A stretch of DNA of 64,000 nucleotides, taken from assembly GCA_963737015.1 (NCBI GenBank), contig CAVTQZ010000001.1, positions 186,001 through 250,000 of the forward strand, written 5' to 3'. The notes beneath the pieces were generated by a model, which did no database searches, was not told the origin of the DNA, and worked only from the letters and a program-made list of their open reading frames with translations. Positions 42,529-50,654 of the stretch are shown one piece after another. This DNA is from CAVTQZ01 sp963737015 (GTDB lineage: Bacteria; Actinomycetota; Acidimicrobiia; Acidimicrobiales; UBA8190). Position 1 is the stretch's first letter. Each line of letters starts with the position of its first letter. The position numbers and the translations under genes were made by a program.

Positions 42529-44167
42529 CTATTGGCGGTCCAGCGCGTGGTTGGACGTCTGGGTGTAGGCCCCCTGCTTTTGGTTGTTCGGGGAGACCAT
42601 CGTCGGATTCCAACAGACTTCTCGGAAGTCGTTCGGGATCGTGTACTGGCTGGGCCCCCAGCCCCAGAGTCCGGCGGGGCCCAACTTGGGCGGGAAGCTG
42701 AACATCCCCTTCTGGAAGTTGGCCGGTGTCAGGTCCGGTCCCGCCATCTGGATCCCGATGGCCAACATGTCCATCTGCAGATAGATGAGGTCGACGAAGA
42801 AAGACGGCTCGTCGCTGACGCACCGTCTTGTAAGCGGCGTAGCCGAGGGTCTGGGTATAGGGGACAGTGGCCTCGTTCGGGCTGATCCCGAAAGCGTGCT
42901 CGTAGAACTGCTGGTTGTACAGCTGGCCGACGTAGTCCTGGTCCACGAGCGCCGCGCCGATCTCCACGAACTCGGGGAAGTAGTTCTGTTGGGCGGCTTG
43001 GCCCGACAGGTACACCGGGAAGATGGGGTCGCAGCCGCAGAGGATCGTGGTGTACCCCCCGGCCTTCAGCTTCGCTACGAGGTTCGCTGCCTGCTGGGAC
43101 TCGGTGCCGAGGTCGAGCGTGTACTCGAAGTTGTCGATGCTGCACCCGTGGGCGTTCATGATCTGTTTGAAGACTCCGACCGACGCCTGGTACAGCTCGT
43201 TCTGGGGGGCGATGCCGGCGAACTTGCGTGGGGCATTCTTCAGGTTGCCTCCCGCGTACGAGGCAGGGGTGCCCCCGGGACAGAGCTTCTGCACTGCGTA
43301 ATTGGCGACGTCGGTCGCGAGGTCGGTGCCGTCGGTTGCAAGGGACCAGTCATAGGGGGAGTGCTGCTGGTGCCAGTAGCCGGGCATGTAGGGGTCGCCG
43401 AATCCCACGATGCCGTTGTGCCACAGGGCCGTGGCGTAAGGCTCGGACTCGGCGGAGAGGTCGGCGAAAGCGCTGAGGGACTGGGCGGTCTTCGCGTCGG
43501 CCACGGCGTCGGCTTGACCGTAACCCTGAAGCTCGTTGGAGAGCGAACCCTGTCCGGTGAAGTACTTGATGACGATCTTTCGCCCGTAGAACTGGAAGTG
43601 GGTGTTGAAGTACTGCGCGAGTGCGTCGAGCGTGCGCTGGTTGTCCGCGTTTGTGTCACGAAGCTGAGCGCCGGCGAGGGTCGCCAGGGTCTGCTGGAAG
43701 CTCTGGTCGGTGGTGAGGCGCACGGTCACGGTGATCGCGTTCCCGCTCACCCCGGTGGCGGTGGCCCCGCTGTTGTTACCCGAGAACGTCACGCACGGCG
43801 GGGAGTAGGGGTCCCCGGGAACCTGGAGGGCTTGTCCGCTACAAGGCAGGACCTTCCCCGCCGAGCTCGCCACCTTCCCTGAGGTTGCTCCGGTTCCGTT
43901 CTGTCCAGCGGTGTTCGAACCTGCAGTCCCAGTCCCGGCTCCGGCACTCGATGGTGCGCTCTGCGCGCTCGAGGCTCCGCCTGAACCCGGACCTGAGGAG
44001 GCATTCGCTGACTGGCTCGCTTTGCTCGGGACGAAGACGGCCACGAGCGTGACCACCAAGGCGAGTACTGCGGCAGGTGCGTATCCCCTGAAGAGCCGGT
44101 TCGCGAGTGGGAACGCCTTCGGCGGTGGCTGCTCGGACGCGTCGACAGAACCGTTCGTCGTTGTCAC
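42529..44167 (-). CDS. ABC transporter substrate-binding protein (Peripla_BP_6-like), with an apparent +1 frameshift
   Basis: 545 residues after correcting one extra base near 42818; without it the last ~95 family residues (DEPSFFVDLIYLQMDMLAIG, GLWGWGPSQYTIPNDFREVCWNP) are in another frame. Start GTG 44167 with GGAG upstream. An N-terminal membrane helix (AVLALVVTLVAVFV) and a long Ser/Gly/Ala linker anchor the domain outside the cell. The two-lobed binding domain starts near VSGNAITVTVRLTTDQSFQQ, and a GCSIDN...CGCDP pair of Cys regions may bond. It delivers ligand to LivH/LivM. Four bases after the surface-protein stop. Confidence 0.85.
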
Positions 44168-44171
44168 CGGC

Positions 44172-45653
44172 CTACTCCGCGAAGGGCAAGGTGCGATGCG
44201 CAATGCGCATCTTGCGCCCGTCGGCCGCTAGAAGGAGTCCGAGGAGACCGAGTCCCGCCAACCCCGCGGCCAGAAGCGGGCCACCCGCCGCGCCGAGGCC
44301 ACCCGCGCCGCGGCTGGCGCCTGCAGGGCTCGCCCCGTTCAACCCTCCTCCGCCTCCACCGGCTCCGCCCGTACCGTTTGCTCCCGGACCGAAGCTGCCC
44401 GTTGTCCCGAGCGATCCGGCAGACCCGGGGGTCAACTGGCTCGTACCGGCGACGTTCAGGGTGCCGAACCCGAGCGCTGCGAGGTTGTAGCTGTTGGAGG
44501 GGAGCAGCGAGCTCCCTGCGTTCACACCGCCCAACGCCGCGTTGAAGAAGCCACCGCCGTCGAACGAGGCGATCGTGATGTCCAGGACGGTGATCGGTGT
44601 GTCGCTCTGGCAGAGGGCTGTTGCGAGTTGCTGCCCGTTGGGCCCGGTCTCTGTCTGTCCGAGGGAGTTGAGCGGAGGATTGTCGCTCCCGAATCCGTTC
44701 TCCAAGCCGTTCGTGGCCTGGTAGTAGGGCGGCTGAGCGGCGACCACGGCGGGGTCGACGAGCGAGTCACGGGTTGCGTTCGGCACTACTTCGATCTCGA
44801 GGGGCGAAACCGCCTCGAGCCCTTGGGTCAGGCTCGTCTGCGGTAGCTGGACCTGCAGTCCGAGGGTCCCGAGAACCTTGTTGATCGCACTCTGGACCGC
44901 TGACAGGTCCCCGGGGTTCGGAACTGCGTTGCCACTGATGATCGCCTGCCCGATGCTGAAGGACCCGGTGGGCGTGCCCCCAGTGGGGTCCATAACTTCC
45001 CAGTGGAGCCCGTTCAGGACGACGGCGCCGGCTCCGAGGCTCAACGACTTGATGTCCGAGGTGGCGGCCGCCTCGTTGGTTCCGTTTACGAGGCCCGACC
45101 AGCTCTTGCTCTTCATGCCCGAAACTGTGAAGGCTCCGGTGGGATCCGCCAATGGACCGGCGTAGTTGGTGTCGGCTTCCCCATAGGGAGTGTCGTTCGC
45201 AAGCACGTACTCATTGGAGAAGTAGTTGGACTTGCTGGGCGTCTGGGTTTGACCCTGAGAGGCTCCCTGTGAGCCTGTCTCGGTCTGAAGTGGTTGGGGG
45301 ACGAATTGGGCAGCCTGTGGCGGCTGCCCACAGTTGTCGGTGCTCATCGATACACCGACGGCACCCAGGTCGAGGCCCTGCGACTGCGCTCTTGCAAAGG
45401 TGTTCGTATGGCCGGCCAGCGCCTCTCCGAACACTGCGCCGACCGCCAGCGATCCTTCGTGAGGCGTGACTTGCAGCGACTGGGCATATGAATTGCCTTG
45501 ACCCGGGCTCTGGCCGGCTGTCGCAGTACCCGCGGTCACAAATGACGTGATTGCCGCGATCAACAGTCCCGACGACGCGGTCGCGACTGCCCAGCGGAGC
45601 CAGCGGCTTTGACGCCAACCCCCCCGGGGTGGTGTTCCGGGTCCGTTTCGCAT
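44172..45653 (-). CDS. Large secreted, C-terminally membrane-anchored surface protein of unknown function
   Basis: 493 residues from ATG 45653, preceded by a purine-rich AGGGGGAG. An N-terminal signal (RWAVATASSGLLIAAITSFV) is followed by a ~390-residue extracytoplasmic region rich in Asn, Gln, Gly, Ser and Thr (YAQSLQVTPHEGSLAVGAVFG; NNCGQPPQ-like segments). Then come a Gly run (GAGGGGGGLNG), a hydrophobic helix (LLAAGLAGLGLLGLLLA) and a basic tail (DGRKMRIAHR). There is no LPxTG. It is the first gene of the Liv operon, so it may help ligand capture or protect the binding protein. I do not recognise a named family. Confidence 0.75.
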   Translation of the reverse strand: MRNGPGTPPRGGWRQSRWLRWAVATASSGLLIAAITSFVTAGTATAGQSPGQGNSYAQSLQVTPHEGSLAVGAVFGEALAGHTNTFARAQSQGLDLGAVGVSMSTDNCGQPPQAAQFVPQPLQTETGSQGASQGQTQTPSKSNYFSNEYVLANDTPYGEADTNYAGPLADPTGAFTVSGMKSKSWSGLVNGTNEAAATSDIKSLSLGAGAVVLNGLHWEVMDPTGGTPTGSFSIGQAIISGNAVPNPGDLSAVQSAINKVLGTLGLQVQLPQTSLTQGLEAVSPLEIEVVPNATRDSLVDPAVVAAQPPYYQATNGLENGFGSDNPPLNSLGQTETGPNGQQLATALCQSDTPITVLDITIASFDGGGFFNAALGGVNAGSSLLPSNSYNLAALGFGTLNVAGTSQLTPGSAGSLGTTGSFGPGANGTGGAGGGGGGLNGASPAGASRGAGGLGAAGGPLLAAGLAGLGLLGLLLAADGRKMRIAHRTLPFAE

Positions 45654-46003
45654 GTCTCCCCCTGCGACGGGCCGAGCAAAACCCGGCCAGCCGGAAGCTT
45701 CCGGCCTCAGGATCGCCGCCCCCTCCACAGTTTGGAACGATCCAACGGCGCGCTTATAACGGAATTTACTCCTCCGTAAAGTTCGGATCGAGGGCGCCCG
45801 CCGTTACTCACCGCCGTTGTCCGCTCTTTGTTACGCGCGGTGGCGTCTCCGTGTCTGAGCGAGGCATCAGGAAAGGAGGGAGCATCCGGTATGGTGGCGC
45901 CGCGCGCAGGCTCCAGGTAGTCCGCGCCGAAGCGACGAAGCGGTTTCGGCATGGCGAAAACTCCCAGCCGAGCTGCCCAAAGGGCCAAGGAGGAGATGCA
46001 CCG
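45654..46003. other. 350-base divergent intergenic region
   Basis: Lies between the Liv operon (minus) and a cNMP-binding gene (plus). It contains the 16-base palindrome at 45690-45705, a comparatively AT-rich stretch near 45750-45785 suited to promoters (CTTATAACGGAATTTAC, with ACGGA/TCCGT arms), and a GGAAAGGAGGG ribosome-binding-like site at 45870-45880. That site precedes a nine-codon ORF (45891-45920) of doubtful meaning. No convincing longer gene. Confidence 0.6.
45690..45705. promoter_or_regulatory. 16-base perfect palindrome GCCGGAAGCTTCCGGC
   Basis: Sits 37-52 bases upstream of the start codon of the first Liv-operon gene. A perfect palindrome this long could be an operator for a dimeric regulator or a leader hairpin. 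No dedicated regulator gene adjoins, apart from the divergent cNMP-binding protein. Confidence 0.45.
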
Positions 46004-46447
46004 ATGCCCTCTGGCTGGGGGCGGGACCGCAGGATCGAGTTCATCTCACAGATCCCGATGTTCTCCGAGTTCTCCAAGAGGGAGCTGTCCCAGGTTGCGG
46101 CGCTCACTGCGCCGGCGGAGCTTCAAAAGGGAACCGTGCTCACCCGCGAGGGTGCCGACGGCGGGATCGCGTTCATAATCGCCACGGGCCGGGCGGAGGT
46201 GACCCGGAACGGCCGGCGTCTGGCGCGTCTCGGTCCCGGCGACGTCGTGGGCGAGCTGTCCCTGATCGACGGACAGCCGCGCTCGGCGACCGTGAAGGCA
46301 CTCAGCGACCTGGAGGTGCTCGAGCTCGACCGCCGGGACCTGCTCCAGCTGATGCGCAGGGCGCCTTCCATGGTGAAGAAGCTCCTCGAGTCGCTCTCGC
46401 AGCGACTCCGCGACGTCGACGCGCTCCCGACTCGCGCCGTCAACTGA
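46004..46447 (+). CDS. Stand-alone cyclic nucleotide-binding domain protein
   Basis: 147 residues from ATG 46004 (AGGAGG upstream). One Crp-type beta roll: IPMFSEFSKRELSQVAALTAPAEL, GTVLTREGADGGIAFIIATGRAEV and phosphate-binding cassette VVGELSLIDGQPRSATV with conserved Glu and Arg, then a C-helix (LLESLSQRLRDVD). No DNA-binding domain. Paralogous to the protein at 13782-14210. Likely a cAMP-type sensor acting through protein contact. Confidence 0.87.
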   Translation: MPSGWGRDRRIEFISQIPMFSEFSKRELSQVAALTAPAELQKGTVLTREGADGGIAFIIATGRAEVTRNGRRLARLGPGDVVGELSLIDGQPRSATVKALSDLEVLELDRRDLLQLMRRAPSMVKKLLESLSQRLRDVDALPTRAVN

Positions 46448-46467
46448 GACAGCCTTTCGGGGTCAGG

Positions 46468-46851
46468 TCAGGCTTCGAGGCGCTCCTTCAGGGCCCCGAG
46501 CGCGCCCTCGTAGGTCTGGCGCATCAAATCTGTCATCTCGTCGGGCTCGACCTCCACGTCCCAGGTCACGTGCGAGCCCCCGGCGGCGGGTGAGACGGAG
46601 ATGGTTGCACGGTGGTTCTGCACCGGCACCCCTCCGACGATCGCGTAGACGAGGACGCGCTCGTCGGGGTCCCTGCTCTGGAGACGCTCGGTTATCTCGA
46701 GGCCCATCATCTTCAGGATCCTGTCGTCACCGTCGACGACACAGGACTCGATCCCGGGCATCCAGCTGCCTACGCCTCCGAAGTCTCCGACGACCCCCCA
46801 GACCTCGTCGGGTGCCTTCGCCACGTCGATCTCTGCTCTTCCGGCTCCCAT
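46468..46851 (-). CDS. SRPBCC/START-like family protein
   Basis: 127 residues, ATG 46851 with GAGGAG eight bases upstream. A polyketide-cyclase/dehydrase-type fold: AEIDVAKAPDEVWGVVGDFGGVGSWMPGIESC opening, ITERLQSRDPDERVLVYAIVG middle and a long C-terminal helix (MTDLMRQTYEGALGALKERL). Such proteins bind hydrophobic ligands in a deep cavity. Convergent with the cNMP-binding gene and divergent from the SCO6745-type gene. Ligand unknown. Confidence 0.85.
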   Translation of the reverse strand: MGAGRAEIDVAKAPDEVWGVVGDFGGVGSWMPGIESCVVDGDDRILKMMGLEITERLQSRDPDERVLVYAIVGGVPVQNHRATISVSPAAGGSHVTWDVEVEPDEMTDLMRQTYEGALGALKERLEA

Positions 46852-46932
46852 CCTGAAAGCTCCTCTCGGGACGGCGGGTCGCAAGAGCATGCCAGAGCAG
46901 AGCCTGCGTACGCTTTGGCGGGAAGGAGGCCC

Positions 46933-47661
46933 ATGGAAGCGACTACAGCTGCGCGTGAGAGCGCCGAGGCGATCGGAATGCTCCCCGCGGGCTTCATGCT
47001 CGACGGCGCCACCTACGAGCGCGGCGCGTCGCTCGGCTTCGAGGGGGCCGACTTCTACGTCGCAGGCCGCGGCGGGGCGATGGGTGACATCGACGGCAAG
47101 GTCGTGGCGGCGGCTTTCGTGTTCTTCAACCCTGTCTTGGTGTGCGAGGCCTGGGAGAGGACGGCGAAAGTCATGAGCCGGAAGGACGCTGCCATGGAGT
47201 TCGCCAAGTGCGGGGCTTCCTGGGCGGAAACCCACATGGGCGAGGGCGCGACCGACTACAAGAGGCTCGCCGAGCTCGCAGGCCGTGTCGCGCGCGGCGC
47301 TTCACCCGCCGGACTCGCGCTCTTCGCGGCATGGTCGGAGGTCGACGAGCCGTCCGAGCCCAGGCAAGTCGCGCTGCACCGCCTGAACGTGCTGCGCGAG
47401 ATGCGCGGGGGTCTGCACGGAGCCGCGATCGTCGCGGCGGGCATCGACCCGCGCGTCGCTTTGATGGTTCGTACTCCATTCATGGCCTCGCTGTTCGGGT
47501 GGAGCGAGCCACATCCCGACCCCGAACCGCACCGCGCGACCTGGGAGGAAGCGGAGGCGGCGACCGACCGCGCAATGGGAGTCAGGCTCTCGGTTCTCGA
47601 CGAGGGGGAGCGGTCGGAATTCGTAGAGCTGGCGAACGCCGCCTATGCGGCGAGATCCTGA
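46933..47661 (+). CDS. SCO6745-family protein
   Basis: 242 residues, ATG 46933 with GGAAGGAGG upstream. All-helical, cytosolic. GFEGADFYVAGRGGAMGDIDGKVVAAAFVFFNPVLV is the defining segment of this actinobacterial family, whose members are annotated as MarR-like or helix-turn-helix-like without experimental function. A SHG... type helical C-half follows (LHRLNVLREMRGGLHGAAIVAAGIDP). One base separates its stop from the convergent PspAA stop. Confidence 0.8.
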   Translation: MEATTAARESAEAIGMLPAGFMLDGATYERGASLGFEGADFYVAGRGGAMGDIDGKVVAAAFVFFNPVLVCEAWERTAKVMSRKDAAMEFAKCGASWAETHMGEGATDYKRLAELAGRVARGASPAGLALFAAWSEVDEPSEPRQVALHRLNVLREMRGGLHGAAIVAAGIDPRVALMVRTPFMASLFGWSEPHPDPEPHRATWEEAEAATDRAMGVRLSVLDEGERSEFVELANAAYAARS

Positions 47662-47662
47662 G

Positions 47663-47929
47663 TCAGGACTCCTCGGCCAGAAGCTCTTTCACCTCACCGA
47701 GGCTCGAGCCTTCGTGGGGCACGGCCAGATCAGAGGTGCGGAGGTCGTCGGGATCGAGCAATCGGCCACTGCGCCGGACCTCTGTGATCAATTGCCCGAG
47801 GATGGAGGCGAACGTCTCCTCGTCGCCCTTGTCGAGGGCCTGGACGAGCCGGGTGTCGAGGCTCTCGATGGCGGAGAGGTCCGAATCACCGATCTCGTAG
47901 CGTCCCTCTCCGAGCACGCGCACGATCAC
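47663..47929 (-). CDS. PspA-associated protein PspAA
   Basis: 88 residues. MIVRVLGEGRYEIGDSDLSAIESLDTRLVQAL is the family opening, and the rest (FASILGQLITEVRRSGRLLDPDDL) matches the small partner protein found beside PspA in actinobacteria and archaea. Its ATG overlaps the pspA stop by four bases, so it is made with PspA. A role in regulating or binding PspA at stressed membranes is inferred. Confidence 0.88.
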   Translation of the reverse strand: MIVRVLGEGRYEIGDSDLSAIESLDTRLVQALDKGDEETFASILGQLITEVRRSGRLLDPDDLRTSDLAVPHEGSSLGEVKELLAEES

Positions 47930-48678
47930 GACTTGCTCCCGTTGCTCTCCGGCGGCGGCAGTTCCCCGGAAGCCTCACTACCTGACCCGAGCTGAGCTTT
48001 CAGGGCGGCGAGATCGGTGTCGACCTGGCTCTGCTGACTGGTCGCGTCGAGCTCGCGTTGGATGTCGTCCCCACTTCCGAGTGCGTCGGGCAATGCGCCG
48101 GTGTCCAACAGCTCGTCGATCGCCCCTGCGCGCGCCTGCATCTGCGCGATCTTGTCCTGGGCCCTGTCGAGGGTCATCCCCGCGTCGGCCATGGACTCGG
48201 AGATTCCCGACACCGCCTCGCCGATTCCAGCTTCGGCCTTGGACGCCGTGTAGGTCGCCTTGAGCGTCTCCTTCTTCGTCCGGAAGGCCTCGACCTGTGC
48301 CTGCAGCCGCTGCGACGTGGTCTCGAGCTGCTGTTGCTGGGCCTCCACCTGCTGATGCTGCGTGCCGAGGCCCTGCAGTTGCTCGGCCAACGCGGCCCGG
48401 CGCGAGAGCGCCTCGCGCGCGAGATCCTCGTTGCCCTGCGAAAGCGCCTGCTTTGCCTGGTCCTGCAGCTTCTGAGCTTGCGCCTGAAGCTCTGCCGCCT
48501 GGAGCTCGAGCCTCTTCTTTGCGGTGGCGACGTCTGCGAGCGCGCGGCGAACGTTCGTGAGGTTCTCCGTCTGCTTCTCGTAGGAGAGGTCGAGCATGTC
48601 GGCGGGGTTCTCGGCCTTGTCGAGCGCCTTGTTCGCCTTCGCCTGGACGATCCCCGACAGTCTCTTCATCACGCTCAT
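47926..48678 (-). CDS. pspA: PspA/IM30 family membrane-stress protein
   Basis: 250 residues, almost wholly coiled coil. MSVMKRLSGIVQAKANKALDKAENPADMLDLSYEKQ is the diagnostic N-terminus (amphipathic helix plus Asp-Pro/Ala segment), followed by long Gln/Ala/Leu heptads and a LLDTGALPDALGSGDDIQREL hinge. ESCRT-III-like PspA polymerises on damaged inner membrane and limits proton leak. C-terminal ~30 residues are Ser/Gly/Pro-rich. Coupled to PspAA downstream. Confidence 0.93.
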   Translation of the reverse strand: MSVMKRLSGIVQAKANKALDKAENPADMLDLSYEKQTENLTNVRRALADVATAKKRLELQAAELQAQAQKLQDQAKQALSQGNEDLAREALSRRAALAEQLQGLGTQHQQVEAQQQQLETTSQRLQAQVEAFRTKKETLKATYTASKAEAGIGEAVSGISESMADAGMTLDRAQDKIAQMQARAGAIDELLDTGALPDALGSGDDIQRELDATSQQSQVDTDLAALKAQLGSGSEASGELPPPESNGSKS

Positions 48679-48763
48679 GATCGAAAGAGCCTTTCTCGTT
48701 TGCCCCGGCCAAGATCAGAGCACGCTCAAGCTCTCAAGTCGAGGGCGACGGGGTCGCTTTCGA

Positions 48764-49414
48764 TCAGTCGGTGTATCCGTGCAGGACCGTTCGCCCGGAC
48801 GAGTCGCGCACCCAGATCGAATCGATCTGCGAGAGCTCGAGCGCACAGGCGAGCTGTACGTCGACGGGTTTGTCGGCGACCGAACGGTAGGTGCCCGCCT
48901 CCCACCAGGTGCCCGACTTCGTGCGCATCCACACCCACAGCACCTGGCCTCCGGGTTGGCCCGATTCCTCAACCCGAACAGCGGTTCCCCAGGACTCGGC
49001 CTTGAGCGCGACGGTGGCGTGGACGCCGGGCGTTCCGGCGAGAGCCACCGTCCGGGTCTGTGCCTGCGAACCTCCCGTCAGCCCGAGTCCGAGCCCCAGC
49101 GCGACCAAGCCGGCGGCGACCGCACCGCTGACTGCGTAACGAAGGCGGCGGTTGCGACGCTCTCGGTGCGACTCGAAGGTCAGACGTCCGACGACGGACT
49201 CGTAGAGACCGACCGGCACATCCTGCGGCTCCAGGTGCTCCAGGTCCGCTTCGGGCAATACCGACCTAAGCCCCTTCAACTCCCGCGCATCCGCGCGGCA
49301 CTCGCTGCAACCGTCGAGGTGCGCCACGAGCCCGACCCGATCGTGATCGGACAGGCGCCCGATCACGTCGACGGCGATGAGCCCTTTCACGTGGTCGCAG
49401 TCGGGCGTGCTCAC
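48764..49414 (-). CDS. Membrane-bound zinc anti-sigma factor
   Basis: 216 residues from GTG 49414. This start has GAGGAG nine bases upstream and gives a GTGA overlap with the sigma stop; the ATG nine bases earlier abuts the Shine-Dalgarno. The N-terminal ZAS domain carries HLDGCSEC (H32, C36, C39). One membrane helix follows (AVSGAVAAGLVALGLGLGL, about 95-115), then an extracytoplasmic domain similar to RskA (QTRTVALAGTPGVHATVALK, VWMRTKSGTWWEAGTYRS). It should hold the neighbouring ECF sigma inactive until an envelope or redox signal. Confidence 0.9.
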   Translation of the reverse strand: MSTPDCDHVKGLIAVDVIGRLSDHDRVGLVAHLDGCSECRADARELKGLRSVLPEADLEHLEPQDVPVGLYESVVGRLTFESHRERRNRRLRYAVSGAVAAGLVALGLGLGLTGGSQAQTRTVALAGTPGVHATVALKAESWGTAVRVEESGQPGGQVLWVWMRTKSGTWWEAGTYRSVADKPVDVQLACALELSQIDSIWVRDSSGRTVLHGYTD

Positions 49415-49959
49415 CGTTCCCATCCCATCTCCTCGAGGGTCAGGCGCAAAGACCGGAGCGCGTAGAAGAGGCGGCTCCGAACGGTCCCCTCGGGGATCCC
49501 GAGCTCGCCCGCCACTTCACGACTGGACCGGCTCTTGTAGTACACCTCCAACAGGACTTGACGGTGCTCGGGCCGAAGTCGCCGCACCGCCTCCTCGACC
49601 TGCCAGCCGATCATCGCGTGCTCGAGATCGTCGCGCTCTGCCGCTATGTCCTGGCCAAGAGGTTCCGTTCTTCGCATCGACCGCGAGCGGGCGTGGTCGA
49701 TCACCACGTTGCGCTCGATGGCGAACAGCCACGTCCGCAGAGTGCCCAAGTTCGGATCGAAGCGGTGCCTCGCACGCCACGCGCGCACGAAAGTCTCCTG
49801 GACCACTTCCTCGGCCGCGCCGTTGTCGTCCAACGAGCGGCGCGCGAAGCCGAAGAGCTCGGGGCCGTGCGCGAGGAACGCGCTGTGAAGACCGGCTTCA
49901 TCGGCCTTCTCGGTGCCCCCGGAGTCGAGGAGCAAGCTGCCGCGTTCCCGGTTGCGCAC
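49411..49959 (-). CDS. ECF RNA polymerase sigma factor
   Basis: About 182 residues from GTG 49959 (weak ribosome binding site; a later TTG is possible). Region 2 (GFARRSLDDNGAAEEVVQETFVRAWR, LGTLRTWLFAIERNVVIDHARSR) and region 4 (LRPEHRQVLLEVYYKSRSSREVAGELGIPEGTVRSRLFYALRSL) are intact, so it is a SigK/SigL-like ECF factor paired with an RskA-type anti-sigma. It is directly upstream of that gene (GTGA overlap) and 14 bases after the lipoprotein gene. Confidence 0.93.
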   Translation of the reverse strand: MRNRERGSLLLDSGGTEKADEAGLHSAFLAHGPELFGFARRSLDDNGAAEEVVQETFVRAWRARHRFDPNLGTLRTWLFAIERNVVIDHARSRSMRRTEPLGQDIAAERDDLEHAMIGWQVEEAVRRLRPEHRQVLLEVYYKSRSSREVAGELGIPEGTVRSRLFYALRSLRLTLEEMGWER

Positions 49960-49973
49960 GTCGCCCGCCCGGA

Positions 49974-50567
49974 TCAGTACCCGTTGCCGCCCGAGCTGTT
50001 CGACGAGCTCGTGCTGGTGGTCCCGCTTCCTCCACCCGATCCCGGGGAAGTCGAAGACGATGCTCCGGTCGAAGCGGTGGCGACGGTGAAGTCCGTCACG
50101 TCGTTGCCGGTCACCTTGCCCGCCGATGTGTCCTGAACGAAGGTGTAGAGGGGCAAGCCGTTGTAGGTGACCTGGTAGGTGCCGTCGGACTGCTTCACAG
50201 CGGCGAGCGTTCCCGTCACCCCCGTTCCCCCGGTCGGATTCGTCCCGGCAGGAACCGTCAGCGCCGGCCACGCCTGCAGGCATCCGCCCGTGCAGGTCGC
50301 CTGGCCGCCGTGACCCGCATCGGGACCGTAGGTGTAGAGCGTCCTGCCCGAACTGTTGACGAGGATCTTCCCGTAGGTCGAGTTGTTCGCGACGCCGACC
50401 GTCGCACCTGACCTCGAACCTGTGGCCGAACTCGTACCGGAGTTGTGAGCCGAGGACGACCCGCCGGTCGAGCTCGCCGGGGAAGACGAGCAGGCAGCCG
50501 CGGTCAACGCCAGAGCGCCCAGAACCGCGCCTGAATACAGGCCCCCTCGTCTGCTTGTGATCTTCAT
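49974..50567 (-). CDS. Lipoprotein with PF03640-type secreted repeats
   Basis: 197 residues. Signal peptide with lipobox AAAC (C26), a Ser/Thr/Gly linker, then two copies of the secreted repeat: GKILVNSSGRTLYTYGPDAGHGGQATCTGGCLQAWP and TYQVTYNGLPLYTFVQD. The Cys pair CTGGC lies in the first copy, and a Ser/Gly/Thr tail ends the protein. These lipoproteins are widespread in actinobacteria with no proven function. First gene of the lipoprotein-ECF-anti-sigma unit, so it may be part of the signal or the regulon output. Confidence 0.9.
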   Translation of the reverse strand: MKITSRRGGLYSGAVLGALALTAAACSSSPASSTGGSSSAHNSGTSSATGSRSGATVGVANNSTYGKILVNSSGRTLYTYGPDAGHGGQATCTGGCLQAWPALTVPAGTNPTGGTGVTGTLAAVKQSDGTYQVTYNGLPLYTFVQDTSAGKVTGNDVTDFTVATASTGASSSTSPGSGGGSGTTSTSSSNSSGGNGY

Positions 50568-50654
50568 CCATTCCTCTTTCGTGTCTGCTGCCTGAGGATA
50601 CGAAGAGCCGGCCGGTCTTGTTCAGCTTTTCGCCCCTGCAAGCTCGCTACCGTT

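Noticed and set aside
41515..42885. Open plus-strand frame of ~456 codons opposite the LivH gene
   Set aside because: Shadow of the LivH/LivM coding strand; no family resemblance and no ribosome binding site.
42785..43882. Plausible-looking plus-strand frame of ~365 codons
   Set aside because: Lies wholly opposite the substrate-binding protein; Val/Leu/Arg-rich pattern is the reverse of its codons.
45891..45920. Nine-codon leader-like ORF after a strong purine tract
   Set aside because: Too short, no regulatory codon run (such as repeated Leu/Ile/Val), and spacing of the site is long.
45951..46178. 75-codon frame starting MAKTPSRAAQ just upstream of the cNMP-binding gene
   Set aside because: Overlaps most of that gene's start in another frame and becomes Ser/Arg-rich shadow sequence.
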